A program made the position numbers and the translations under genes. The notes under the pieces were generated by a model. The model saw nothing but the letters and a program-made list of their open reading frames with translations, ran no database searches and was not told the origin of the DNA. From positions 2,420,501-2,484,500 of the forward strand of contig NZ_CP061035.1 of NCBI RefSeq assembly GCF_016743815.1: 64,000 bases of DNA, in the 5' to 3' direction. The DNA is from Sphingomonas aliaeris. GTDB lineage: Bacteria; Pseudomonadota; Alphaproteobacteria; Sphingomonadales; Sphingomonadaceae. This document shows, piece by piece, positions 57,137 through 64,000 of the stretch (position 1 is its first letter; the number at the start of each line of letters is the position of its first letter).

Positions 57137-57718
57137 TCAGGACCCGACAAGATAGGGATAAGGATCGACGTCGCGGCCTTCATACCAATGCTGGTCCGGC
57201 GTGGTACGCGTCAGACCGAAATGCAGGTGATAATTCCCGGCGCCGGCATTCCCCGTATCACCGACAAAGCCGATCGGATCGCCGGTTTTTACGACCTGCC
57301 GCTCGCGTAAGCCGGGGGCATAGCCGCTCAGATGCGCATAATAATAGATCCAGTCCTTTTTGGGCGACCGGACATAGACCGTCGTTCCGCCAGCCGCGCT
57401 GTTCCAGAGTTTCTCGACCACACCAGGAGCCGCCGCGACCACCGGCGTGCCGAGTGGCGCAGGGATATCGGTGCCATGATGCTCGCGCAGGCCGTTCTCG
57501 CGCGGGTCGCCCCAGCTTTCGCGCACCGCCTCACGCGGCAGACCCGCAACCGGCATGGCGAGCGGCCCCGCTCGCCCGGCATCTGCGACCGGCCGGGCCT
57601 CGGGGGCCGACACCGACACCGACGCGGGGGCATCGGGCAGCAATTTCAGCGCCGCGATCCACGCGCCGAGCAGCAACAGGACCGCGACCAGCAGCCCGAC
57701 ACCCAATCGCCGCGCCAT
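57137..57718 (-). CDS. M23 family peptidase (LytM-type)
   Basis: 193 aa from the ATG at 57718. An N-terminal membrane anchor or uncleaved signal (GVGLLVAVLLLLGAWIAALKLL) is followed by a Pro/Ala linker and the peptidase domain. Zinc ligands are seen in HHGTDIPAPLGTPV (His and Asp) and NYHLHFGL, with the catalytic His in YYYAHLSGY. Such enzymes cut peptidoglycan cross-links or activate amidases. It begins 2 bases after the L,D-transpeptidase stop, making a two-gene cell-wall operon. Confidence 0.9.
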   Translation of the reverse strand: MARRLGVGLLVAVLLLLGAWIAALKLLPDAPASVSVSAPEARPVADAGRAGPLAMPVAGLPREAVRESWGDPRENGLREHHGTDIPAPLGTPVVAAAPGVVEKLWNSAAGGTTVYVRSPKKDWIYYYAHLSGYAPGLRERQVVKTGDPIGFVGDTGNAGAGNYHLHFGLTRTTPDQHWYEGRDVDPYPYLVGS

Positions 57719-57720
57719 GC

Positions 57721-58740
57721 TCAGTTCTGGAACACCGCAGGCGTGCCCGGCTTGATCATCATCGACAGCCGTGCCGCATCCCAGTTGGTCAGGCGGATAC
57801 AACCGTGGCTCTCCGCCCGGCCTATCGTGCTGGGTTCGGGCGTGCCGTGAATGCCGTAATGCGGCTTCGACAGATCGAGCCAGATGACACCCACCGGTCC
57901 GTTCGGCCCCGGCGGAAGCTTGGCCGCCTTGGCACTATCCTTCGCGTCCCAGAACAGGTCGGGATTATAGTGGAACGGCGGATTGTAGGACGCGCCCTTG
58001 ATCGTCCATTTCCCGATCGGCAGCGGATCGTGGCTGCTGCCCATCGTCGCCGTGAATTGCGCGATCAGCTTGTCATTCTTGTCGAGCACACGCAGAACCT
58101 CGTCCGACTTGTCGACGACGACCCTCACGCCCTGCGGCTGATCCGCATTGATGTTCAGGTCCGACAGCGTCTTGCGCCAGTGATCCGGCAGCTTGGCGTC
58201 ATACGCACGCGACTGGGCCACGACATTGGGAAATACGACCTTCGTTCCCGCGCTGACCGGGGTGGAAGGGCTGTTCAGCGCCATCAGCGTTCCCGGCGTC
58301 GTGTGGAACATCTCGGCCAGTTTTTCCATCGCGGTGCGATAGCCCAGGCCCGGCAGCTTGGCCTGCTGTGCCGGATCCTTCGGCAGCGGATTGGTGTAGG
58401 GACCCGCAAGCATCTCGTCCGTCAGCGCGATCGTTACGGTCGGACGAAAGGCACGCGACGGATACAGCGCGCGAAGCGTCGCCTTGTCCATCTCTCCGGA
58501 GACTTTCAGCCCGTTCGCTTCCTGAAATCCCTTCAGCGCCGCAACGAGCGACTTGCCCGGCTTCCCGTCTATCACGCCCGGCGAGAAACCGAGATGATCC
58601 AGGATCACCTGTACATGCATCGTCGACAGATCGACGCCGCTACTCGTCGTCGGCGCCGCCTTTGTTCCCTGCGCGCTGACGGAGATCGGACCAAGCGAGA
58701 CGAGGGCCAGACAGGCTGCACCCCAAAGCGTTTTCTGCAC
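57721..58740 (-). CDS. L,D-transpeptidase with peptidoglycan-binding domain
   Basis: 339 aa. Signal peptide about 1-23 (MQKTLWGAACLALVSLGPISVSA), then a PG_binding_1-like domain (about 35-95) and a LysM-like stretch (AEMFHTTPGTLMALNSP). A YkuD catalytic domain follows (about 205-338) with IHGTPEP and ESHGCIRL, supplying the catalytic His and Cys. It would make 3-3 cross-links or attach proteins to peptidoglycan. It is divergent from the DUF882 gene, another envelope enzyme. Confidence 0.93.
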   Translation of the reverse strand: MQKTLWGAACLALVSLGPISVSAQGTKAAPTTSSGVDLSTMHVQVILDHLGFSPGVIDGKPGKSLVAALKGFQEANGLKVSGEMDKATLRALYPSRAFRPTVTIALTDEMLAGPYTNPLPKDPAQQAKLPGLGYRTAMEKLAEMFHTTPGTLMALNSPSTPVSAGTKVVFPNVVAQSRAYDAKLPDHWRKTLSDLNINADQPQGVRVVVDKSDEVLRVLDKNDKLIAQFTATMGSSHDPLPIGKWTIKGASYNPPFHYNPDLFWDAKDSAKAAKLPPGPNGPVGVIWLDLSKPHYGIHGTPEPSTIGRAESHGCIRLTNWDAARLSMMIKPGTPAVFQN

Positions 58741-58766
58741 GAACCCAAACTCCTACATATCCGATC

Positions 58767-59360
58767 ATGCAGACAACGACAGACGCGCAGCTTGTTTCCG
58801 AGCCGTCACGAATTCCCGATATTTCCCGCCGCGCGCTGATGGGCGGCGGCCTGGTCGCCGGAGCGGCGGCGTTGATGCCCTTCCCCGCAATGGCGGCCGG
58901 TGCGGAATGGCGGCTTGCGATCCGCAACGTGCACAATAACGAAAGCGTCGATGCGGTATTCGCACGCGCCGGTCGCTTCGTGCCGGAGGGGCTGGCTGAA
59001 CTGAACCACGGCCTGCGCGACTGGCGCACTGGCGAAGTGTTCCAGATGGACCGCCGGCTGCTTGCCTTGCTGGCGAACCTGCGCGCGAAGCTCGACCTGC
59101 CCGGGCGGCAGAAGATCGATCTGATCTCGGGCTACCGATCGCCGCATACCAACGCCGCGCTGCGCGCGAGGGGCGGCGAGCATACCGGCGTCGCGACGCG
59201 CAGCCAGCATATGTTGGGCAAGGCGACCGACATCATGGTCCCCGGCATTTCGCTCGACAAACTACGCGGCGCGGCGCTTGCGCTGGGCGGCGGCGGGGTC
59301 GGCTATTATCCGCGCGACGGGTTCGTCCATGTCGACACGGGACGTGTCCGCCACTGGTGA
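58767..59360 (+). CDS. DUF882/YcbK-family (peptidase M15-like) Tat-exported protein
   Basis: 197 aa. The N-terminus carries a twin-arginine signal: SRRALMGGGLVAGAAALMP following 20 polar residues. The domain shows the M15/YcbK zinc motifs SGYRSPHTN, RSQHMLGKATDI (His and Asp) and FVHVDTG (His). It is predicted to be a periplasmic murein DD-carboxypeptidase-type hydrolase. It converges on thiE with only 4 bases between the stops. Confidence 0.9.
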   Translation: MQTTTDAQLVSEPSRIPDISRRALMGGGLVAGAAALMPFPAMAAGAEWRLAIRNVHNNESVDAVFARAGRFVPEGLAELNHGLRDWRTGEVFQMDRRLLALLANLRAKLDLPGRQKIDLISGYRSPHTNAALRARGGEHTGVATRSQHMLGKATDIMVPGISLDKLRGAALALGGGGVGYYPRDGFVHVDTGRVRHW

Positions 59361-59364
59361 GCCG

Positions 59365-60045
59365 TCAGGCCATCGCCTCGGCAAACGCGCGGACCGCCGC
59401 GGCCTCGTCCCCGCCCCATACGGCATGCGACACCGCCAGGAAGTCCGCGCCGGCCGCGACCAAAGGCGCGGCATTGGCGGGGGTGATGCCACCGATCGCG
59501 ACGCAGGGTATCTCGAACATCGTCGACCACCAGCTCAGCAGCACCGGCTCGGCATGGTGGAGCACCGCCTTCGTGCTGGTGGGGTAGAAGGCACCGAAAG
59601 CGACATAGTCCGCCCCGGCCTCGCCCGCTTCCATCGCAAGGTGGCGGCTGTCATGGCAGGTGACGCCGATCTGCGCATTCGGACCCAGCGCCTCGCGTGC
59701 GTCGCGCGGGTCGCCGTCCTCCTGCCCCAGATGCACGCCATCCGCGCCGAGACGCTTTGCCAGCGAGATACTGTCGTTGATGATGAACGCGACGTCTGCA
59801 TCGGCGCAAATGCGCTGCAACGGCTCGGCCAGCACCGCCGCCGCATGCTGGTCCACATCCTTCACGCGGAACTGGAACGCCGCCACCGGCCCCGCATCCA
59901 GCGCGCGGCGCAACCGATCGGGAAAGGCGCCGCCGACGTCCAGCGGCGACACGAGATACAATTGGCACGGCGGCCGGCGCATATCGCGCGAGAATTGCGC
60001 CGCGAAATTCGGATCGAGCGGGCCGAGGGGATCGATATCGTTCAT
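59365..60045 (-). CDS. thiE: Thiamine-phosphate synthase
   Basis: 226 aa TIM-barrel. Motifs are FQFRVKD, FIINDSISLAKRLGADGVHLGQED, IGVTCHDSRH, ADYVAFGAFYPTSTK and VAIGGITPANAAPLV. It joins HMP-PP and THZ-P. The N-terminal 25 residues precede the usual start of the barrel. No TPP riboswitch is seen in the short gap upstream. It follows the aldolase gene by 52 bases. Confidence 0.92.
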   Translation of the reverse strand: MNDIDPLGPLDPNFAAQFSRDMRRPPCQLYLVSPLDVGGAFPDRLRRALDAGPVAAFQFRVKDVDQHAAAVLAEPLQRICADADVAFIINDSISLAKRLGADGVHLGQEDGDPRDAREALGPNAQIGVTCHDSRHLAMEAGEAGADYVAFGAFYPTSTKAVLHHAEPVLLSWWSTMFEIPCVAIGGITPANAAPLVAAGADFLAVSHAVWGGDEAAAVRAFAEAMA

Positions 60046-60097
60046 ACCGACCCCCTAGCCGTTACGTCATGCCCGCGAAAGAAGCGATGACGCGGGA

Positions 60098-61006
60098 TTA
60101 TTCCTCGTTCTTGTAGATGCGCACCAGCTTGTCGAGCATCGCCAGCGCCTCGTCGCGCGGACGCTGGAACGTGTTGCGGCCGATGATCGAGCCGTTGCCG
60201 CCGCCGTCGCGAATGTCGCGCGCGTCCTGATAGACCGCATCGGCACCCTTGGCCGCGCCGCCCGAAAACACCACGATGCGACGCCCGGCGAAGCTCGCCT
60301 GCACGACATGCTTCACCCGGTCGGACTGCTTCGACCAATCCGTGCCTTCGTACATCGGCTTGGCTTCGGCCTGTTCGATATGATCGCTCGGCAGCTTCAC
60401 CTTGATGATGTGCGCGCCGAGCAGTGCCGCCATGTGCGCGGCATAGGCGCCAACGTCGAGCGCGAGTTCACCCGACTTGGGCAGCATGCCGCCGCGCGGA
60501 TAGGACCAGATGACCGTCGCGATGCCGAGCGTCTTGGCCTCTGCCGACATTTCGCGGATCTGACCGATCATGTCGAACAGATCGTCCGATCCCGGATAGA
60601 TCGTGAAGCCGATCGCCGCGCAGCCAAGACGCACCGCATCCTCGACCGATCCGGTGATCGCCTGATTCGCACCCTGCGCCCAGCTGTTCGAGCTGTTGAC
60701 CTTCAGGATCGTCGGCACCTGGCCCGCGAAGGTCGTGGCGCCGGCCTCGATCATGCCGAGCGGCGCGGCGAAGGCGGACAGACCCGCGTCGATCGCAAGC
60801 TGATAATGGTAATGCGGATCGTAACCCGCTGGATTGATCGCGAAGCTGCGGGCCGGGCCATGTTCGAAACCCTGGTCGACCGGCAGGATGATCAGCTTGC
60901 CCGTGCCGCCCAGCTTGCCCTGCATCAGGATGCGCGCGATGTTCGCCTTGGTTGCGGAATTGTCGGACTCGTACTTGTCGAGAATGGCCTTCACGATCGG
61001 CGTCAT
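60098..61006 (-). CDS. Class I fructose-bisphosphate aldolase (archaeal/DhnA type)
   Basis: 302 aa from the ATG at 61006. Characteristic stretches are LIILPVDQGFEHGP, the TILKVNSSNSW strand, IGFTIYPGSDD, VIWSYPRGG, the Schiff-base Lys region IIKVKLPSDH and the phosphate loop GGGNGSIIGRNTFQRP. It cleaves fructose-1,6-bisphosphate in glycolysis. It lies near pgk and gap, separated from them by the TlpA-like gene on the other strand. Confidence 0.93.
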   Translation of the reverse strand: MTPIVKAILDKYESDNSATKANIARILMQGKLGGTGKLIILPVDQGFEHGPARSFAINPAGYDPHYHYQLAIDAGLSAFAAPLGMIEAGATTFAGQVPTILKVNSSNSWAQGANQAITGSVEDAVRLGCAAIGFTIYPGSDDLFDMIGQIREMSAEAKTLGIATVIWSYPRGGMLPKSGELALDVGAYAAHMAALLGAHIIKVKLPSDHIEQAEAKPMYEGTDWSKQSDRVKHVVQASFAGRRIVVFSGGAAKGADAVYQDARDIRDGGGNGSIIGRNTFQRPRDEALAMLDKLVRIYKNEE

Positions 61007-61206
61007 CTTGGTTCCTATGCGTTTCGACTTCGTTGTCCGCGCTGTTAGCGGTCGCACCCCGCCGGAGCAACATCGGCGAGCGGCACGGATGCCCCATTAC
61101 GACGCGTAATCGCTCATGGGTCGGGCAAACGACACTGTATCAGTCCGGGCCAGACGTCCATCTGCGGCGCATTGACCCGACCGGCGCGCCGCGGCAGCGT
61201 CCCTCA

Positions 61207-61689
61207 ATGTCTTTGCCCGGCCCGCGAATCCTCATTCCGTTCGTCGCGCTTGCAGGCGGGATGACGATCGCCGCGCCTGCACCGCGATCGGCCGATATTC
61301 CGCGCGATTTTACCCTGTCCAACGGGGTACGGACGACCCTCGACCAACTCCGCGGCAGGGTAGTGATGCTCAATATCTGGGCGACCTGGTGCGTGCCATG
61401 CCGCGCAGAGCTTCCGCTGTTGAATGCCTATTACCGCCGGCATCGCGGGGAAGGTCTGGTCGTTATCGGCATCGCGGTCGATGAGGGCAAAACACCCGCC
61501 GACCAGTTGGTTTCACCTGCAATCGCGTACCTGCAGGCGCGCCATGTCCACGGCCGGGACCTCACCGTTTCGTCCGTACCGACGAGCTACGTCTTCGCGA
61601 AAAGCGGGCGGCTCGAACATGTGGGACGGCAGGCGTTCGATGCGCGGTCGCTCGAGCGGGTATTGGGGCCGCTGCTCAAGGCGAAGTAG
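61207..61689 (+). CDS. TlpA-family thioredoxin-like protein
   Basis: 160 aa from the ATG at 61207. A signal peptide (about 1-24) precedes a redoxin domain with the WATWCVPCRAELP active site (CxxC) and the cis-Pro region SSVPTSYVF. It is probably a periplasmic disulfide reductase of the TlpA/ResA group. It is convergent with pgk, and a palindromic repeat lies between the two stops. Confidence 0.88.
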   Translation: MSLPGPRILIPFVALAGGMTIAAPAPRSADIPRDFTLSNGVRTTLDQLRGRVVMLNIWATWCVPCRAELPLLNAYYRRHRGEGLVVIGIAVDEGKTPADQLVSPAIAYLQARHVHGRDLTVSSVPTSYVFAKSGRLEHVGRQAFDARSLERVLGPLLKAK

Positions 61690-61716
61690 CGCGATCCTAT
61701 CGCCCCGGCTTCACAC

Positions 61717-61800
61717 CTCCGTTTGTTTTCGAGCGAAGTCGAAAAACATGGGCCTTGCAGGTCGCAAGCGGTTTCTCGACTACGCTCGAAACGAACGGAG
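61717..61800. repeat. Palindromic repeat (TTTCGAGCGAAGT type), copy 2
   Basis: Left arm CTCCGTTTGTTTTCGAGCGA continues AGTCGAAAAAC. The right arm GTTTCTCGACTACGCTCGAA continues ACGAACGGAG. Between convergent genes, it could act as a bidirectional transcript end. Same family as 35427-35510. Confidence 0.8.
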
Positions 61801-61832
61801 CTGGGGGCGGCGCGACAAATCCAGCCGCGATC

Positions 61833-63029
61833 CTACCGCGCTAGCGCAGCCACGCCGGGCAGTTCCTTGCCTTCCATCCACTCCAGGAACGCGCCGCCGG
61901 CAGTGGACACGAAGGTGAAGTCGCCTCCTGCCCCCGCCTGATTGAGCGCGGCGACCGTATCGCCGCCGCCCGCCACGGAAACCAGCGATCCATCGCGGGT
62001 CAGCGCCGCCGCCGTTCTGGCGAGCGCGACCGTCGCCGTGTCGAATGGCGGCGTCTCGAACGCGCCCATCGGGCCATTCCAGACCAGCGTGCGGCAATTC
62101 TTCAGCACGTCCGCCAGCGCCTCGACCGCGGCCGGACCGACGTCCAGGATCATCTCGTCCGCGGCGACCTCGTGCACGTTGCACGTCCGGACGCTGGGCG
62201 GATTGGCGGCGAATTCCTTTGCGACGACCACGTCGTACGGAAGGTGGATCGTGCAGTTGGCGCGCTCCGCCGCGTCGAATATCTCGTCCGCCGTGCCGGT
62301 CAGGTCATGTTCGCACAACGACTTGCCGACATCCACGCCGCGCGCCGCGAGGAACGTATTCGCCATCCCACCGCCGATGATCAGGTGATCGACCTTGGTC
62401 ACCAGATGCTTGAGCACGTCGAGCTTGGACGACACCTTCGCACCGCCGACCACGGCCGCGACGGGATGCTCTGGATTGCCCAGTGCCTTGTCCAGCGCGT
62501 CGAGTTCCGCCTCCATCGCGCGGCCCGCAAAGGCGGGCAGGACATGTGCGAGCCCTTCGGTCGAGACGTGCGCGCGATGCGCGGCGGAAAAGGCATCGTT
62601 GACGTACAAATCGCCCAGCTTCGCGATCTGCGCGGTCAGGTCGGCGTCGTTCTTTTCCTCGCCACCGAAGAAGCGCGTATTTTCCAGCACGGCGACATCG
62701 CCCGGCTGCAAGGTGGCGACGGCGGCTTCGGCGCCGTCCCAATCGATGAAGCGCACGGGGCGGCCCAGCACGGCCTCGTAAGGCTTGGTAACAAGAGCAA
62801 GCGACATGGCCGGATTGCGTTCGCCCTTCGGACGTCCGAAATGCGCCAGTACGAGCACGATCGCACCCTTGTCGGCCAGTTCGCCGACGGTCGCGAGCGT
62901 TGCACGCAACCGCGTATCGTCGGTCACCGCACCATCCGCCATCGGTACGTTCAGGTCTTCGCGAACGAGCACGCGCTTGCCCGCGACATCGCCCATATCG
63001 TCCAGCGTCTTGAAGGCTCTCGTCGTCAT
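61833..63029 (-). CDS. pgk: Phosphoglycerate kinase
   Basis: 398 aa, normal length. [15 protein letters not shown] and [10 protein letters not shown] form the N-lobe substrate site. [20 protein letters not shown] and [13 protein letters not shown] lead to the C-lobe, with the nucleotide site [12 protein letters not shown]. It catalyses ATP formation from 1,3-bisphosphoglycerate. The start overlaps the stop of the MOSC gene (ATGA), making a gap-MOSC-pgk operon. Confidence 0.96.
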   Translation of the reverse strand: MTTRAFKTLDDMGDVAGKRVLVREDLNVPMADGAVTDDTRLRATLATVGELADKGAIVLVLAHFGRPKGERNPAMSLALVTKPYEAVLGRPVRFIDWDGAEAAVATLQPGDVAVLENTRFFGGEEKNDADLTAQIAKLGDLYVNDAFSAAHRAHVSTEGLAHVLPAFAGRAMEAELDALDKALGNPEHPVAAVVGGAKVSSKLDVLKHLVTKVDHLIIGGGMANTFLAARGVDVGKSLCEHDLTGTADEIFDAAERANCTIHLPYDVVVAKEFAANPPSVRTCNVHEVAADEMILDVGPAAVEALADVLKNCRTLVWNGPMGAFETPPFDTATVALARTAAALTRDGSLVSVAGGGDTVAALNQAGAGGDFTFVSTAGGAFLEWMEGKELPGVAALAR

Positions 63030-63577
63030 CGTTCGATCCTGATCTCATCGCCGACGGCAATCGTGCCGCCCGTTATCACCATCGCGCAGGCCCCGCCGCG
63101 CCAGTCCGGTAGCAGCGCCGCACGCAATCCATCCGCCAGAACTTCCATCCGCTCGCACGGATCGGTCTCGCGCGTGATTTCCAGCACGACATCGTCGCCG
63201 ATGCGGACGCGTATGCCCCGAACCTGCGGCAGATCGAAGCCATCGATCAACAGGTTGGAACGGCGTTCCTCCCACGGAATGACATGGCCGACCTCAGCCG
63301 TCGCCGCTTCCCAATCGCCCCGTTCCATCAGCGTGACCTGGCGCCGGTACGGCTTGCCCTTCATCGCGCCGCGGAAGTCGCCGACGATGCCGCGCTCCAG
63401 CGTGACCGCGGCGTGATCGACGGTTTCCATCGGCGCCTTGGGCCGCATGTGCCGGGCGATGCCGGCCAGCGTTCCAACGGTGCCGTCAAGCCGCCCCTCC
63501 AGAAAGGCTTCCTTGCGCGCATTCTCGGCGCGCTTGGAAGACGATCCCGGACGGGCCAGCGTGACGGCAGAATCCAT
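63026..63577 (-). CDS. MOSC domain protein between gap and pgk
   Basis: 183 aa from the ATG at 63577, overlapping the gap stop as TGATG. The MOSC beta-barrel is indicated by [39 protein letters not shown] and the conserved Cys in TDPCERM, ending with the [11 protein letters not shown] strand. MOSC domains take part in molybdenum-cofactor sulfuration or in reduction of N-hydroxylated compounds. Its place inside a glycolytic operon is unexplained. Confidence 0.88.
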   Translation of the reverse strand: MDSAVTLARPGSSSKRAENARKEAFLEGRLDGTVGTLAGIARHMRPKAPMETVDHAAVTLERGIVGDFRGAMKGKPYRRQVTLMERGDWEAATAEVGHVIPWEERRSNLLIDGFDLPQVRGIRVRIGDDVVLEITRETDPCERMEVLADGLRAALLPDWRGGACAMVITGGTIAVGDEIRIER

Positions 63578-64000
63578 CAGAGGAACTTGCCCATCGCACC
63601 CGCGGTATCGACCATACGGTTCGAAAAGCCCCATTCATTGTCGTACCAGCTGACGACGCGAACCAGCTTGCCGTCCAGCACTGCCGTTTCCAGGCTATCC
63701 ACGGTCGAAGAGGCGGACGTGTGCATCAGGTCGATCGAAACGAGTGGTTCGTCGGTATAATCGAGGATGCCCTTCAGCGGGCCGCTTTCCGACGCCGCCT
63801 TCAGGATCGCATTGACCTCGTCCTTCGTCGTATCGCGCGACGGAGTGAAGGTCAGGTCGATCAGCGACACGTCGGGGGTCGGCACGCGGATCGCCGAGCC
63901 GTCCAGCTTGCCCTTCAATTCGGGCAGCACTTCACCGACGGCACGCGCCGCACCGGTCGTGGTCGGGATCATCGACATGCCCGCGGCACGCGCACGACGC
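63577..64000 (-). CDS. gap: Glyceraldehyde-3-phosphate dehydrogenase (N-terminus off the right edge)
   Basis: Only the last 141 codons are visible; the catalytic Cys lies outside. Recognisable parts are the segment [21 protein letters not shown], the [21 protein letters not shown] strand and the C-terminal [16 protein letters not shown] helix. It oxidises glyceraldehyde-3-phosphate in glycolysis. It is followed directly by the MOSC gene and pgk. Confidence 0.95.
   Translation of the reverse strand, partial: RRARAAGMSMIPTTTGAARAVGEVLPELKGKLDGSAIRVPTPDVSLIDLTFTPSRDTTKDEVNAILKAASESGPLKGILDYTDEPLVSIDLMHTSASSTVDSLETAVLDGKLVRVVSWYDNEWGFSNRMVDTAGAMGKFL

Noticed and set aside
60046..60097. TPP riboswitch upstream of thiE
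   Set aside because: The 52-bp gap after the aldolase gene is too short and lacks the CTGAGA-type motif.

Overview
The window looks like chromosomal DNA of a Sphingomonas-type alphaproteobacterium (family Sphingomonadaceae). The basis is very GC-rich coding sequence, tight operons with ATGA/GTGA/TGATG/TAATG start-stop overlaps, conserved alphaproteobacterial gene orders (secB-murJ-trpS with divergent tim44-mltA-smr; mutM/ubiE-ubiB-coaC/coaB; nuoA-N followed by birA-coaX-rnj-DUF1467) and several families of short palindromic intergenic repeats typical of sphingomonads. Nearly everything is core housekeeping. I see no prophage, insertion sequence, CRISPR array or rRNA operon.

Layout, left to right. 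1-1165: truncated GGDEF/EAL protein. 1.2-3.9 kb: tim44-like, mltA and smr genes on the minus strand. 4.1-8.2 kb: secB, murJ, trpS (frameshifted as read) and a polytopic membrane protein. 8.3-11.4 kb: dnaA, rpsT and mutM on the minus strand. 11.5-16.6 kb: ubiE, ubiB, a small secreted protein, a membrane protein (two compensating frameshifts) and separate coaC and coaB genes. Then tRNA-Ala(GGC) and a FYDLN_acid-type gene. 17.3-22.3 kb: aroA-cmk, rpsA, ihfB and tRNA-Leu(TAA). 22.4-29.9 kb: an orphan substrate-binding lipoprotein, a DUF4112 protein, nadC with an RNase T2, a DUF885 protein, an amidase and nadA. 30-35 kb: a membrane protein (frameshifted), DUF4230, an MBL-fold hydrolase, a degenerate Hpt protein and a large TipN-like coiled-coil protein. 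35.1-36.1 kb: a repeat-rich intergenic region.

36.1-55.3 kb is one long minus-strand block. The complete complex I operon (nuoA to nuoN) carries three extra genes embedded with translational overlaps: a roughly 60-aa membrane protein between nuoD and nuoE, a 32-aa membrane protein between nuoE and nuoF, and a 232-aa secreted tandem-repeat protein between nuoF and nuoG. It is followed by birA, coaX, rnj and DUF1467. A Fur-box-like site lies upstream of nuoA. 55.5-64 kb: suhB, efp, a cell-wall cluster (M23 peptidase, L,D-transpeptidase, Tat-exported DUF882/YcbK-like protein), thiE, class I aldolase, a TlpA-like redoxin, pgk, a MOSC protein and the 3' part of gap.

At least seven or eight single-base frame breaks interrupt otherwise intact, mostly essential genes (trpS, the 14.3-kb membrane gene twice, aroA near its start, the 30-kb membrane gene, nuoL twice, nuoF). 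Each is repaired by adding or removing one base, often in a C-run, so sequence error is the likeliest cause. The most interesting possibly undescribed biology is the set of accessory genes inside the nuo operon, above all the secreted protein with two C-x35-C repeats.
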